NCBI GenBank assembly: GCA_002050435.1
Contig: MWYV01000044.1
Coordinates: 28,394-92,393, forward strand
Origin: Chitinophagales bacterium 33-2
Lineage (GTDB): Bacteria > Bacteroidota > Bacteroidia > Chitinophagales > Chitinophagaceae
DNA length: 64,000 nucleotides
Direction: 5' to 3'
The position numbers and the translations under genes were made by a program. Each line of letters opens with the position of its first letter. Positions within the stretch are counted from its first letter, which is position 1. The notes under the pieces were generated by a model. It made no database searches, was not told the origin of the DNA, and worked only from the letters and a program-made list of their open reading frames with translations. Shown here piece after piece: positions 26,507 through 35,966 of the stretch.

Positions 26507-29374
26507 TTACCTGTTCCTCTCTGCCCGGTTGGCTGCTCTTGCAGCAGCCGTTCCAAAGTTCCGGAGATTATAAGTGAACGTCAGGATAAAATATTGCTGC
26601 AATACCTGGTACTGAACATCTTCAATATAATTTTCAGTAACGTTCCTTGTGATCGCCTGGTTTTGTTTCAGCAGGTCAAATACGTTTAACCTGAGTTCAC
26701 CTTTTTTATCTTTCAAAAATTTCTTTCCTACGCCCATATTCCACAGCATGTAATTCTGATTAAAGCCCTGGGCCAGCCCGGAAAAATATTGGTTATTCAG
26801 CTCATTCTGGAAGAACCATCCATTTTTTGAAAGCAGGTTGAGCTGAAGGCTTGCCACGTGCTGAAAATATTTATCATTCCGCGCAGGCACGATTGCATTG
26901 GTTACATTATTCAGATTAGCCGAATAGGAAACAGTGAAATCAACAAACTCACTGATGTTGCTTGCAATTACGGACCCGAGTGAAATAGTGGTGTTCTTTG
27001 TTTCATTAGCCTGGTAATTAATGAAGCCCGGAAGTTTCTGTAAGGTCAGGCCACCATTGATATTGATGTTTGATTTAATAAACTTCAGTGGAATGGCAAA
27101 TGTGAGAAAGGATCTGAGACTTGAATAGCCGTCAAGATTCACAGGTTTATTCAATTGGTCTCCTCTTCTTAAAACAATACCATTGCTGATCAAAGAATCA
27201 CTCCCCGGGGTAAAGGTGGCATTGGAAATATAGTTGTTTGCCATTTGCCAGAAAATATTACCCACGATCAGTAAACCTTTTGTTGGATTGGTAAAGGTGT
27301 ATCTCGAACTCAGTGTGTGCGTGAACTGTTGGTTCAGGTCAGGATTGCCTGATGTATAAATGGGTGCATTCACGGGATCCACCACATTCTGCAACTGGGT
27401 TACGGAAGGCTGGTTTACATTGGTCCTGTAAACAAACCTGATGTTGCTTCTGGGTGAAAAGGTGTAACGTGCAAAAGCATTTGGCAGAATATTGGAAAAG
27501 TTTTTATCAGCCGTTAGCGTGGCGGGAAATGTCTGGCTTCCGTTTAAGTTGGTGTGCTGGTAACTGGCGCCTATGGAAAATTGTTTTTCTCGGTCACCAA
27601 TCCGTAAAGACATGCCCGCATTATGAGCTGTATTCCTGTTCTCGAATTTGTTTGAAAAAGATTGAAGGAATTCTGAATACTTTCCATCAGATTCATTGTA
27701 TGCATAGGTCTGCTGATCGGAATTGCTTTTGGAAATGGTAGGATTGTAATTGATCTGCAGCTGCGTTTTTTCTCCCAGCGGTTCGGTATACACCAGGTTT
27801 GTTGAAACCTGCAAACTATTACTTACCTGGTCGGTTACCCTTCTTGATGTTGTGTCTTCGGCGTTGCCGTTAAATTCCGACCGCTGAAATGTAGTGACAA
27901 AAGTTTCACCCGACCTCTTGTTGTAAGATGTATTCAGGTTAACAGAAATGGTTCTGCCTTTTTTTGCAAGGGCATGTCGGTACAGGATGGTATTGTTTAA
28001 ATTATTTCCATTCCGGTCGCTGTTGGTGATGTTCTGGTTCAACGTTCTTGTGAGTGGGCTGCTTTCAATAAAATTGTACAACCTGCTCAGGTTTCTTTGA
28101 GATTCATTTCCCTGCCAGCTCAGGTTGGGTGTAATGATCAGTTGCCTGTTTGAATCGATCCTGTATTCCATCCGCATGGTCACCCTGTGATTCAGGTTAC
28201 TGCTGTTGGCTTCTGTGGTGTCGAAACTGTTTAGAAAATTGGAAGCAAAATATTGGGTGTTGGCCAGCTCAAAACTATTGTTGTTGGTATTATTAAAAAA
28301 ATAACTTCCGGAAACAGTCATTTTGGTTCCCCAGATATCAGAAAAATTTATACCCGCTGCATTGGTTCGGTTGATCCCATTCTGTTGTCCTACAAGAAAA
28401 TTCCCTACGCCCTGGTTCCCGCCGGCGCCTGCAGGACCGCGGTTGCCGCTACCACCTCTGGGGCCACCGCCGCCACCTCTTGGTCCTCCACCACCGCCAC
28501 GTTGTACATTGCTGGTGGCACCCAAAAGATCCTGTTGTGAAAAATTCTGCTGGTTGATATTATTGAAATTTCCAACAAAGGAAATCCGCCTGTTGTTTTT
28601 CAGCAAAGTCGCATTTCCTCCTGCATGATAACGCTGGTCGGTGCCGTAACCTGCAAAGACGCGCCCGAACTGGCCGTCCCGCATATTGGCCTTGGTAATG
28701 ATATTAATGGATTTTGTGGCACTGCCATCATCAAAACCTGTGAACTGGGCCTGGTCGCTCAGGCGGTCAAAGATCTGAATCTTGTCTATGATCTCTGCCG
28801 GAAGATTTCTAAGTGCTGCAGTGGCATCATCTCCAAACAATTCCCTTCCGTCAATGGTAACTTTTTGAACATTTTCACCCTGCGCCTTCACCTGCCCGTT
28901 TTCAATTGTTATTCCGGGCACCTTTCTCATGAGATCTTCCGCACTGGCATCCGGATTTACTTTAAACTGGTTGGCGCTGATCTGTAACGTATCGCCTCTT
29001 TGTGTTACAGGTGTAGCCGATGAAGTGATCACCACAGTAGCCAGCTCATTTGAACTGGAAGGCACCATCATGATATTAATCTGAATATCACTGGTATCCA
29101 TGGCCACGAGGCGGTAAACCTCATTAAAGCCAACATAAGATGCCATGAGGCGAAAGCTGTCTCTTTCAACAGCGGAAAATGAAAAATTCCCTGCAGTATC
29201 AGTTCGTACTGTGCGCACCTGAGCACTATCTGAAAGTTTTTGGAGTTGAACGGTAGCCCCGGATAAACGGTTGGCATTTTGATCAGTAATTCTTCCGGTG
29301 ATTCCCGGAAACTGGGCGAGGGATATTTGGGCAATTAACAATACCAGTCCAGACAATAACAATTTTTTGAGCAT
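26507..29374 (-). CDS. TonB-dependent receptor, PF14905-type outer-membrane protein
   Basis: Outer-membrane receptor of 955 residues with a signal peptide (MLKKLLLSGLVLLIAQISLAQ), an N-terminal carboxypeptidase-regulatory-like beta-sandwich (about 22-105), a plug domain (about 125-230; VNPDASAEDLMRKVPGITIE, VTIDGRELFGDD) and a C-terminal barrel rich in NxN and Tyr pairs. A Gly/Pro/Arg-rich insert is seen at 291-325. The substrate cannot be deduced; no SusD partner follows, so it is not a polysaccharide-utilisation SusC. The start at 29374 is chosen for the signal peptide; a -7-like TCAATTTG lies 4 nt before it. Confidence 0.88.
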   Translation of the reverse strand: MLKKLLLSGLVLLIAQISLAQFPGITGRITDQNANRLSGATVQLQKLSDSAQVRTVRTDTAGNFSFSAVERDSFRLMASYVGFNEVYRLVAMDTSDIQINIMMVPSSSNELATVVITSSATPVTQRGDTLQISANQFKVNPDASAEDLMRKVPGITIENGQVKAQGENVQKVTIDGRELFGDDATAALRNLPAEIIDKIQIFDRLSDQAQFTGFDDGSATKSINIITKANMRDGQFGRVFAGYGTDQRYHAGGNATLLKNNRRISFVGNFNNINQQNFSQQDLLGATSNVQRGGGGGPRGGGGGPRGGSGNRGPAGAGGNQGVGNFLVGQQNGINRTNAAGINFSDIWGTKMTVSGSYFFNNTNNNSFELANTQYFASNFLNSFDTTEANSSNLNHRVTMRMEYRIDSNRQLIITPNLSWQGNESQRNLSRLYNFIESSPLTRTLNQNITNSDRNGNNLNNTILYRHALAKKGRTISVNLNTSYNKRSGETFVTTFQRSEFNGNAEDTTSRRVTDQVSNSLQVSTNLVYTEPLGEKTQLQINYNPTISKSNSDQQTYAYNESDGKYSEFLQSFSNKFENRNTAHNAGMSLRIGDREKQFSIGASYQHTNLNGSQTFPATLTADKNFSNILPNAFARYTFSPRSNIRFVYRTNVNQPSVTQLQNVVDPVNAPIYTSGNPDLNQQFTHTLSSRYTFTNPTKGLLIVGNIFWQMANNYISNATFTPGSDSLISNGIVLRRGDQLNKPVNLDGYSSLRSFLTFAIPLKFIKSNININGGLTLQKLPGFINYQANETKNTTISLGSVIASNISEFVDFTVSYSANLNNVTNAIVPARNDKYFQHVASLQLNLLSKNGWFFQNELNNQYFSGLAQGFNQNYMLWNMGVGKKFLKDKKGELRLNVFDLLKQNQAITRNVTENYIEDVQYQVLQQYFILTFTYNLRNFGTAAARAANRAERNR

Positions 29375-29487
29375 AGTGCAAATTGACCACTTTGACCAAA
29401 GGTCATAAAAACTATGCCCCGGGTAATCCAACTCAGGTTAATTAATGCTAATAAATCGGATTATATTGCAGCCCCAAAATCGTTGAT

Positions 29488-30078
29488 ATGGAGTATAACA
29501 GAATTGTAGCCGTTACCGGGATGCCGGGATTATTTGAAGTGGTAAGTAGTAAAACTGACGGAGCTCTTGTTCGTTCGTTAGAAGATCAAACCACAAAGTT
29601 TGTTTCTTCCCGTGTGCACAACATGTCGCACCTGGAAAGTATTGAAGTATATACTGTGAAGGATAACGTGCAGTTGTCGGAAGTGCTTTCCTCAATGAAA
29701 AGCAATGGTGCTGCCTTGCCTGATCTGAAAGACAACAAAGCAGTAAAAACCTATTTTGAAACTGTTTTTCCGGACATTGATTTTGAACGTGTGTATGCCA
29801 GTGACATGAAGAAGATGATCAGGTGGTACAGCATTCTGGATGCCCAGGGAATTGATTTTACCGTGCAGTCTGAGGAGGAATCGAATGAGGCATCGGGTGA
29901 AGACGCAGCGGAAGTTGCAGAAACCAGTACTGAAGAGAAAGCACCTGCAGCAAAGGCTAAAAAGCCAAAAGTAGCCACTAAGGGAGCTGCAGAGAAAAAA
30001 GCAGAGAAAGCAGCCGCTCCGGATAGTGAAACAGAAGAGAAGCCTAAAAAAACCCGGAAGAAAAAGGGCGAAGCTTAA
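29488..30078 (+). CDS. DUF5606 family protein with Lys/Ala-rich tail
   Basis: 196-residue protein of unknown function. Residues 1-130 form the DUF5606 domain (RIVAVTGMPGLFEVVSSKTD, FVSSRVHNMSHLESIEVYT, YFETVFPDIDFERVYASDMKKMIRW). The C-terminal 60 residues are a low-complexity Glu/Ala/Lys tail ending KKTRKKKGEA, which is likely disordered and basic. The family is common in Bacteroidota. The M3 peptidase gene begins 32 nt downstream, perhaps in the same transcript. Confidence 0.8.
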   Translation: MEYNRIVAVTGMPGLFEVVSSKTDGALVRSLEDQTTKFVSSRVHNMSHLESIEVYTVKDNVQLSEVLSSMKSNGAALPDLKDNKAVKTYFETVFPDIDFERVYASDMKKMIRWYSILDAQGIDFTVQSEEESNEASGEDAAEVAETSTEEKAPAAKAKKPKVATKGAAEKKAEKAAAPDSETEEKPKKTRKKKGEA

Positions 30079-30110
30079 CATCCATTTTTTCACCTGAAAA
30101 CCTTTGCGCA

Positions 30111-31841
30111 ATGGAATATAGTGCCCGCATAACCAGCGTACCAAGAAAATATCTCCCTGCTGATTTTCGTCTTACCGACTGGGAATCACTTGAACCTTAT
30201 CTTAAAGAACTTCTTGAAAGACCCATCATTTCAAAAGAAATACTGGAGCAATGGCTGAAAGACTTAAGTGAACTTGAAGCTGTTATTGGTGAAGATGCAG
30301 CCTGGCGGCAAATCAGGATGACTTGCGATACAGAAAACAAAGCGCTTGAAGATGCTTTTACCTTTTTTGTAATGGAGATCCAGCCAAAGGTGCAGCCCTA
30401 TGCCGATAAACTGAACAGAAAACTGGTTGATAATCCATTCACCCGGGAACTGGATCAGCAGGATTACAAGGTTTACCTGCGGAACGTACGCAAAAGCATT
30501 GAACTCTTTCGCGAAGAAAACATCCAGTTGCAGGCAGAGATCTCGGTACTTGCGCAACAGTACGGAGTGATCTCAGGCAAAATGAGCATTGAAATTGAAG
30601 GAAGGGAATATACATTGCAACAGGCGGCCAAATTTTTAGAAAATCCTGACCGTAACCTGAGAGAACAGGTGTACAGGAAAATTCAGGAACGCAGAATGGC
30701 TGATAAAGATGCGTTGAATGAAATGTTTTCATCACTCATTGAAAAGCGCAACCAGGTTGCCCTCAATGCAGGATATGAAAATTACCGTGATTATAAATTT
30801 GCTGACCTCGGACGGTTCGATTATAAAAAAGAAGACTGTTTTCAGTTTCACTATGCGGTAAAAACACAAGTGCTTCCTCTCGTAAATTTTATTTACGACA
30901 GAAAAAGGCAAAAGCTCGGTCTGCCATCACTGCGTCCATGGGATACAGAGGCATCACCTGAAGGGGTAAAGCCTTTAACGCCATTTTCCACAGGAGAAGA
31001 ACTAGTCAACAAAACCATTGAATGTTTTAACCAGATGAACCCATTCTTTGGAGACTGTCTTGTAAAAATGAAAGAAATGGGCAGGCTGGACCTGGACAGC
31101 CGCAAGGGAAAAGCACCTGGTGGTTATAATTGCCCACTTCCAGAAACAGGCGCTCCTTTTATTTTTATGAATGCAGCTGGACAAATGAGTGATGTAACCA
31201 CCATGGTTCATGAAGGTGGACATGCCATACATTCTTTTCTTGCACACGACCTTCCTTTGACTGCATTCAAAGAATACCCGATGGAGATCGCGGAAGTGGC
31301 CAGCATGGCCATGGAATTGTTTTCAATGGATCACTGGGAAGTTTTTTTTGATGATGCCGATGACCTGAAAAGAGCAAAGCAGCATCAGCTGGAAAGAGTG
31401 CTCACCATTTTTCCGTGGATCGCCACCATAGATAAATTTCAGCACTGGGTGTATGAAAATCCAAACCATACACTGGAAGAGAGAGCCGAGAACTGGAGAA
31501 CCATTATCAATGAATTTACTTCTGTAGCCATCGACGTTACCGGGCTAGAAATGTACAGGCAATATAGCTGGCAAAGACAACTGCATCTTTACGAAGTGCC
31601 GTTTTATTATATTGAATATGGTATTGCACAACTGGGTGCTATCGGCCTTTGGAAACAGTACAAGGAAGACAAAGACAAAGCGATCGGCAATTACATCAGG
31701 GCGCTTCAGATGGGAGGTACAAAAACACTTCCTGAATTATATGAAGCTGCTGGTTTGAAATTTAGTTTTTCTCAGGACTACATCAGTGAGTTGATGTTAT
31801 TTGTTCAGCAGGAGATAGAAAAAATAACCAGTGCTGGTTAA
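30111..31841 (+). CDS. M3 family oligoendopeptidase (PepF-type)
   Basis: Zinc metallopeptidase degrading small peptides, 576 residues, cytoplasmic (no signal). The catalytic motif HEGGH lies in TTMVHEGGHAIHSFLAH, with the third zinc ligand Glu in PMEIAEVASMAMELF. Length and motifs match PepF-like M3B oligoendopeptidases. AACCTTTG, a -7-like box, lies 4 nt before the ATG (30099-30106). Confidence 0.92.
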   Translation: MEYSARITSVPRKYLPADFRLTDWESLEPYLKELLERPIISKEILEQWLKDLSELEAVIGEDAAWRQIRMTCDTENKALEDAFTFFVMEIQPKVQPYADKLNRKLVDNPFTRELDQQDYKVYLRNVRKSIELFREENIQLQAEISVLAQQYGVISGKMSIEIEGREYTLQQAAKFLENPDRNLREQVYRKIQERRMADKDALNEMFSSLIEKRNQVALNAGYENYRDYKFADLGRFDYKKEDCFQFHYAVKTQVLPLVNFIYDRKRQKLGLPSLRPWDTEASPEGVKPLTPFSTGEELVNKTIECFNQMNPFFGDCLVKMKEMGRLDLDSRKGKAPGGYNCPLPETGAPFIFMNAAGQMSDVTTMVHEGGHAIHSFLAHDLPLTAFKEYPMEIAEVASMAMELFSMDHWEVFFDDADDLKRAKQHQLERVLTIFPWIATIDKFQHWVYENPNHTLEERAENWRTIINEFTSVAIDVTGLEMYRQYSWQRQLHLYEVPFYYIEYGIAQLGAIGLWKQYKEDKDKAIGNYIRALQMGGTKTLPELYEAAGLKFSFSQDYISELMLFVQQEIEKITSAG

Positions 31842-31861
31842 GAATGAAATGACGGATCGAT

Positions 31862-31954
31862 TGGCAATGGTGAATGGTCGGCAGTCAATGGTCAATGGTC
31901 AATGGTGAATCACTGTACTTGCCTGATTGACCATTGACCGATTAACCATTGCCA
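31862..31954. repeat. Inverted CAATGGT-type repeat between convergent genes
   Basis: TGGCAATGGT (31862-31871) pairs with ACCATTGCCA (31945-31954); between them lie repeated TCAATGG on the left and CCATTGACC on the right. A long imperfect hairpin separates the convergent peptidase and Fur genes and may serve as a bidirectional terminator. Confidence 0.7.
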
Positions 31955-31978
31955 CATAACTTAACACCAGGTAATCGT

Positions 31979-32419
31979 TCACGATACAAGGCAGTCGCTG
32001 CAGGTGCCATTGATCACTACCTGTACATTGGAAGCATGATAACCTTTTGGCAGGTCTATCTTGGGTGATACGATATCATCAAGACAAATCGTTTTGGCGC
32101 AATTACCACAAACAAAATGCACATGATCATCGTGGTGGTGTCCTTCGGTGCAATCGCGGCAGAGTGCATAACGAACGGAATTGTCTGAAGTGGGAATGGC
32201 ATGTATGATGCCTTTTTCAACAAAGGTTTGAAGCGTCCTGTATACCGTTACACGGTCAAATTTTTCACCTGCTTTTTTTTCAATGTTTCCATGTGCAAGC
32301 GCATCTTTTGATTCCAGGAAAAGTGTTAGGATCTTCCTTCTGCTGTCTGTAACACTCAGGTTTTTCCTGCGGAGGATTTCACTTAAGCGTAAGGTAGTGT
32401 TCCCGGAATCCGTCATCAT
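31979..32419 (-). CDS. Fur family transcriptional regulator
   Basis: 146-residue metal-responsive winged-helix regulator. The DNA-binding domain (about 10-85) includes RVTVYRTLQTFVEKGIIHAI. The dimerisation/metal region has the His-rich loop HHHDDHVHF (about 94-102), Cys pairs at C87/C90, C104/C107 (CGNC) and C140/C143 (CSDC), giving structural zinc and a sensing site. Subtype Fur, Zur or PerR is unclear. The ATG at 32419 overlaps the SCO stop by 4 nt (ATGA), so the two genes are translationally coupled. Confidence 0.88.
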   Translation of the reverse strand: MMTDSGNTTLRLSEILRRKNLSVTDSRRKILTLFLESKDALAHGNIEKKAGEKFDRVTVYRTLQTFVEKGIIHAIPTSDNSVRYALCRDCTEGHHHDDHVHFVCGNCAKTICLDDIVSPKIDLPKGYHASNVQVVINGTCSDCLVS

Positions 32420-33024
32420 TGTTTTAATAATTTTTCTATATCAGCTTCCATCTCTTTCATTTCAGAAGGTTTGATGCCATCAAAGATCTTAACAACATCG
32501 CCTTTTTTATTTACTAGGGCAACAAATTGTGTGTGCAGGAAATCATCTTCAATTTTCTGAACAAAATTAGCGGGGTCGTCGAGTTGATAACTATGTCGCG
32601 CAGCTACATACAAACTATCTTTTCTTCCTGTAAGAAAAACCCATTTTTTTGTATCAACATTCAGTGAGTCTGCATAGTTTTTTAATACAGGAGCTGAATC
32701 GGTTTGTGGATCACAGGTATGAGAAATGAGCAGGAAATCTGTTTCACTTTTAAAGCGGTCGTAAACAGGTTTCAGGTTATTGCTCATTTTAGGACAAATG
32801 CCCTTGCAGGTGGTAAAGAAAAAATTCACAGCGGTAACTTTTCCCTCCATATCTTTTTCGGTAAAAAGATCACCATCCTGCGTGGTAAACGCAAATGGCT
32901 TTACCTGGCCTATAGGAGCTATTTTAGGTTTTCCGAATTCAGGAATGAGAAAAGTGATGGCAATAAAAAATCCCACGACCAGAACAGAAAAGAAAACGAT
33001 GAAAAATACCTGCTTTTTAGACAT
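32416..33024 (-). CDS. SCO1/SenC family copper chaperone
   Basis: 202-residue membrane-anchored thioredoxin-fold protein for assembly of the CuA centre of cytochrome c oxidase. It has an N-terminal transmembrane helix (about 6-27), the copper-binding motif C73-K-G-I-C77 and the conserved His164 in FLHTQFVAL. The start at 33024 is selected because an exact -7 box (33042-33049) lies inside the longer in-frame extension to 33102. It is the first gene of a two-gene operon with the Fur-family regulator. Confidence 0.92.
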   Translation of the reverse strand: MSKKQVFFIVFFSVLVVGFFIAITFLIPEFGKPKIAPIGQVKPFAFTTQDGDLFTEKDMEGKVTAVNFFFTTCKGICPKMSNNLKPVYDRFKSETDFLLISHTCDPQTDSAPVLKNYADSLNVDTKKWVFLTGRKDSLYVAARHSYQLDDPANFVQKIEDDFLHTQFVALVNKKGDVVKIFDGIKPSEMKEMEADIEKLLKQ

Positions 33025-33041
33025 GTGGCGAATTTTGGTTG

Positions 33042-33049
33042 CAAAGGTA
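33042..33049 (-). promoter_or_regulatory. -7 box (TACCTTTG) of the SCO-fur operon
   Basis: Exact TAnnTTTG match on the minus strand, 17 nt upstream of the ATG at 33024. It excludes the upstream in-frame ATG at 33102 as start. Confidence 0.65.
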
Positions 33050-33179
33050 GGCCGCTCTGCACTTGGAGCGGCATTATTAACAGGGTTTTGAATATGCATC
33101 AATTTTGAAAACTGCTTCGACAGGGGATTGTTTAAGAATTTTATTACATTCAGCTTCTTTTCATCTTCATATTATCGAT

Positions 33180-33599
33180 ATGAGAAACATTGTTTTATTA
33201 TTCCTACTAATTGGTACAGGCTGTTCCGGCAAGGAATCTGATGAAAAACGGATCAGGGAAATGCTGGAAGTTCAGACCACCGCCTGGAATCGAGGTGATC
33301 TGGAGGGCTTTATGCAAACTTATTGGAACAACGACTCCCTAATGTTTATCGGGAAGAACGGGATCAAGTGGGGCTGGCAGAATACGCTGGAGAATTATAA
33401 AAAAGGTTACCCTGATACCACTGCCATGGGAAAGCTTTCCTATGACCTCATCCAGGTAAAGCAATTGTCGCCTGAGTATTTCTTTGTTGTCGGAAAATGG
33501 ATGTTGAAACGAAGCATTGGAGATCTGAGCGGTCATTACAACCTTGTTTTAAGAAAGATAAAAGGCAAATGGTATATTGTTGCTGATCACAGCTCTTAG
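33180..33599 (+). CDS. Lipoprotein with SnoaL/DUF4440-like (NTF2-fold) domain
   Basis: 139-residue lipoprotein with signal MRNIVLLFLLIGTGC (lipobox IGTGC, Cys15). The rest matches NTF2-like domains: IREMLEVQTTAWNRGDLEGFM, YWNNDSLMFIGKNGIKWGW, SGHYNLVLRKIKGKWYIVADHSS. The start at 33180 is chosen for the lipobox. Function unknown. Confidence 0.8.
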   Translation: MRNIVLLFLLIGTGCSGKESDEKRIREMLEVQTTAWNRGDLEGFMQTYWNNDSLMFIGKNGIKWGWQNTLENYKKGYPDTTAMGKLSYDLIQVKQLSPEYFFVVGKWMLKRSIGDLSGHYNLVLRKIKGKWYIVADHSS

Positions 33600-33642
33600 C
33601 AACAAGCAAGCAGCTTTTATTGCCGATGTGATCATAAAAAAT

Positions 33643-33885
33643 TCAAACTTTCTTTTCGCTCCAGGTTTTATAAAAATAAAAGATCAGCAGCAGGAAGCTG
33701 ATGAGGGCTACCGCGAAGTAAATGATATTGTACCAGTGAATGCCGTTCTTTATTCCTGCCAGGTCAAAGAACAAGCCGGCAGCTACAATGGTCATTAACC
33801 AAAGCACACCATAGGAGATTGTGTTAATGATTTTCCTAAAATACCTTCTTACTTCAGGCTCCATTCCGGAATTGAATTCTTCCAT
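33643..33885 (-). CDS. Small two-span membrane protein
   Basis: 80 residues with two hydrophobic segments (about 24-43 and 52-72) and a charged N-terminus MEEFNSGMEPEVRRYFRKI. It resembles small conserved Chitinophagaceae membrane proteins. It lies 4 nt after the GH25 gene on the same strand, probably co-transcribed. Confidence 0.65.
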   Translation of the reverse strand: MEEFNSGMEPEVRRYFRKIINTISYGVLWLMTIVAAGLFFDLAGIKNGIHWYNIIYFAVALISFLLLIFYFYKTWSEKKV

Positions 33886-33889
33886 AAGA

Positions 33890-34660
33890 TCAAGGTACTA
33901 ATAATGATCTGAAAGCGGCTGAATCGCCATTGAAAACATTGAAATCCACTTTGGACTGAATACCATTCACTCTGCCTGATTCACTGTGCTGCCAGAAACT
34001 CCAGCTCCTGCTGATGCGTGGCCGGTGCGGCTGCAGGTAGTGCGCTACCCAGAGCGGGTATTCATCAAAATAACCGGCAAGATGTTGTTTGTAAAAATCA
34101 GCACCGGTATAAATAATGGGCTTTACGCCATAGTATAATTCTACCGCATCAAGCCAGGCTTTTACTTCCTTTCTTAACTTTTCAGAAGTTACACGACCCG
34201 CCTGTTCAACATCCAGTACGGGAGGCAGATCACCTGATTCGAGTTTTACCTTGCTGATAAAATGTTTTGCCTGGGCCTTGCCGTCTTTTGAGGCAATAAA
34301 AAAATGGTAGGCACCTCTTGTAATCCCTGTTTTTTTGGCTCTGGACCAGTTGCGTTTAAAATAAGCATCAGAAAGATTTAGACCCTCTGTTGCTTTCATG
34401 AATGCAAAACCAAGGCGTATATTTTTGACCTGCATGTCGCGCACGGATTCCCACCCGATCTGTTGCTGGTATTTTGATACATCAATGCCATGTATCTGGT
34501 ATGGTGAAGGAATTGGAATACCAAATTCTGGATAGCGGATAAATTCAGGCTCCCTGCTTTCTCTCCACAACAGGAATAAAAGTCCGAGAAATATGGCTGC
34601 ACCCAATACACTGATCAGGACAAAGATCTTTAGCAGGCTTTTCTTCTTTTTTGCAGGCAC
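33890..34660 (-). CDS. Glycoside hydrolase family 25 muramidase, membrane-anchored
   Basis: Lysozyme-like enzyme cleaving peptidoglycan beta-1,4 bonds, ~256 residues. After a basic start a transmembrane helix anchors it (about 10-32). The GH25 domain has HGIDVSKYQ with the conserved Asp, AFMKATEGLN, TRGAYHFF, and LPPVLDVEQ holding the catalytic Asp/Glu pair, ending in WQHSESGRVNGIQSKVDFNV. The start is uncertain: a TTG at 34666 opens the frame, but the GTG at 34660 is also possible and is used here. Divergent from the radical SAM gene. Confidence 0.88.
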   Translation of the reverse strand: MPAKKKKSLLKIFVLISVLGAAIFLGLLFLLWRESREPEFIRYPEFGIPIPSPYQIHGIDVSKYQQQIGWESVRDMQVKNIRLGFAFMKATEGLNLSDAYFKRNWSRAKKTGITRGAYHFFIASKDGKAQAKHFISKVKLESGDLPPVLDVEQAGRVTSEKLRKEVKAWLDAVELYYGVKPIIYTGADFYKQHLAGYFDEYPLWVAHYLQPHRPRISRSWSFWQHSESGRVNGIQSKVDFNVFNGDSAAFRSLLVP

Positions 34661-34773
34661 ATGCAATGATAATCAGTTTCATTCAAGGATATTCCCAAGC
34701 TTTTTTTAAACTGTATGATAGGCGGGAAATAAAATTGGGTCAGCATCTTCCGGCCGGCAGCTTATCTTGCACC

Positions 34774-35802
34774 ATGCCTCAGCTCAACCTGAATGACACT
34801 ACCAATTTTATCCGCAAAATGACCCTGCGCAGGGCATGGAATGGGCTAAAGGTTTTTGGCAGTTACCAGGTAAGTAAATGGACGGGCAGATCAATTCAGT
34901 GGGGATATCCAATTTCTATTTCGTTTGAGCCTACCACTTCCTGTAACCTGCGATGCCCGGAATGCCCAAGTGGATTAAGGGCATTCACCAGGCCAACCGG
35001 CATGCTGAAAAAGGATTTTTTCCACGAAACCATCGACCAGCTGCATAAAGAACTGACCTACCTTGTTTTTTACTTTCAGGGGGAACCTTACCTCAATCCA
35101 AACTTTTTGGAGATGGTGCAATATGCGGCTTCAAAAAAAATTTACACGGCAACATCTACCAATGCGCATTATCTGAACGAAGCAAACGCAAGAAAAACGG
35201 TGGAAAGCGGGTTGGACAGGCTGATCATCAGCATCGATGGCACCACGCAGGAAACCTATCAGCAGTACCGGGTTGGAGGAAAGCTGGAAAAAGTGCTGCA
35301 GGGAGCTGCCAATATCGTTAAATGGAAAAAGGAATTGAAAAGCAAAACCCCTTTTATCATTTTCCAGTTCCTGGTGGTGCGCCACAACGAACACCAAATA
35401 GAAGCCGTGCAGCAGCTGGCAAAAGAAATAGGTGTGGACCAGGTGCGTTTAAAAACCGCGCAGGTTTACGATTATGAAAATGATCCCAACCAGCTGATCC
35501 CACTGAACCAGAAGTACAGCCGTTATAAAAAAACCAGTTCAGGGAAAATGGAATTCAGGGGCAACAATGCCAATCACTGCTGGCGTTTGTGGCACGATCC
35601 CGTTATTACCTGGGACGGCGCGGTGGTTCCCTGCTGCTTTGATAAAGATGCACAGCATAAACTGGGCGACCTGAAAGAGCAAAGTTTCCGGGAATTATGG
35701 CAGAACAAGGAGTTCAGGAATTTCAGGAGCCAGGTGCTTCAAAGCAGGAAAAATATTGATATCTGCTCCAATTGCTCCGAAGGGGTAAAGGTTTGGGGAT
35801 AA
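34774..35802 (+). CDS. Radical SAM protein with SPASM domain
   Basis: 342-residue iron-sulfur enzyme. The radical SAM cluster ligands are C57-x3-C61-x2-C64 in TTSCNLRCPECP. The C-terminal SPASM region has Cys residues in NHCWRLWHDP, VVPCCFDKD and NIDICSNCSEG for auxiliary clusters. The reaction is unknown; SPASM proteins modify peptides or sugars. The start at 34774 is chosen because the upstream in-frame segment is not family-like; a TATCTTGC -7-like box lies 3 nt before it. Confidence 0.87.
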   Translation: MPQLNLNDTTNFIRKMTLRRAWNGLKVFGSYQVSKWTGRSIQWGYPISISFEPTTSCNLRCPECPSGLRAFTRPTGMLKKDFFHETIDQLHKELTYLVFYFQGEPYLNPNFLEMVQYAASKKIYTATSTNAHYLNEANARKTVESGLDRLIISIDGTTQETYQQYRVGGKLEKVLQGAANIVKWKKELKSKTPFIIFQFLVVRHNEHQIEAVQQLAKEIGVDQVRLKTAQVYDYENDPNQLIPLNQKYSRYKKTSSGKMEFRGNNANHCWRLWHDPVITWDGAVVPCCFDKDAQHKLGDLKEQSFRELWQNKEFRNFRSQVLQSRKNIDICSNCSEGVKVWG

Positions 35803-35821
35803 GGTTTTTTATTCAATTTGC

Positions 35822-35841
35822 CGCGGAGGCGCGGAGGCGCG
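35822..35841. repeat. GCGGAGGC tandem direct repeat
   Basis: Two copies of GCGGAGGC (35823-35830, 35831-35838) in a GC-rich patch in an otherwise AT-rich intergenic region, just after the radical SAM gene. Similar GCGGAGGCGC sequences occur as dispersed repeats in Bacteroidota. Confidence 0.55.
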
Positions 35842-35966
35842 AATGTGATTTCTCTTATAGGCAACTATAAAATATTATCGCCACAAAGCAAGTATGCAAG
35901 CGGTTCTTTGTTAATTTCTTCTTTGGAATAAGATCCTGAAGCTTTATTCCTAACTTGCAGGGCACT

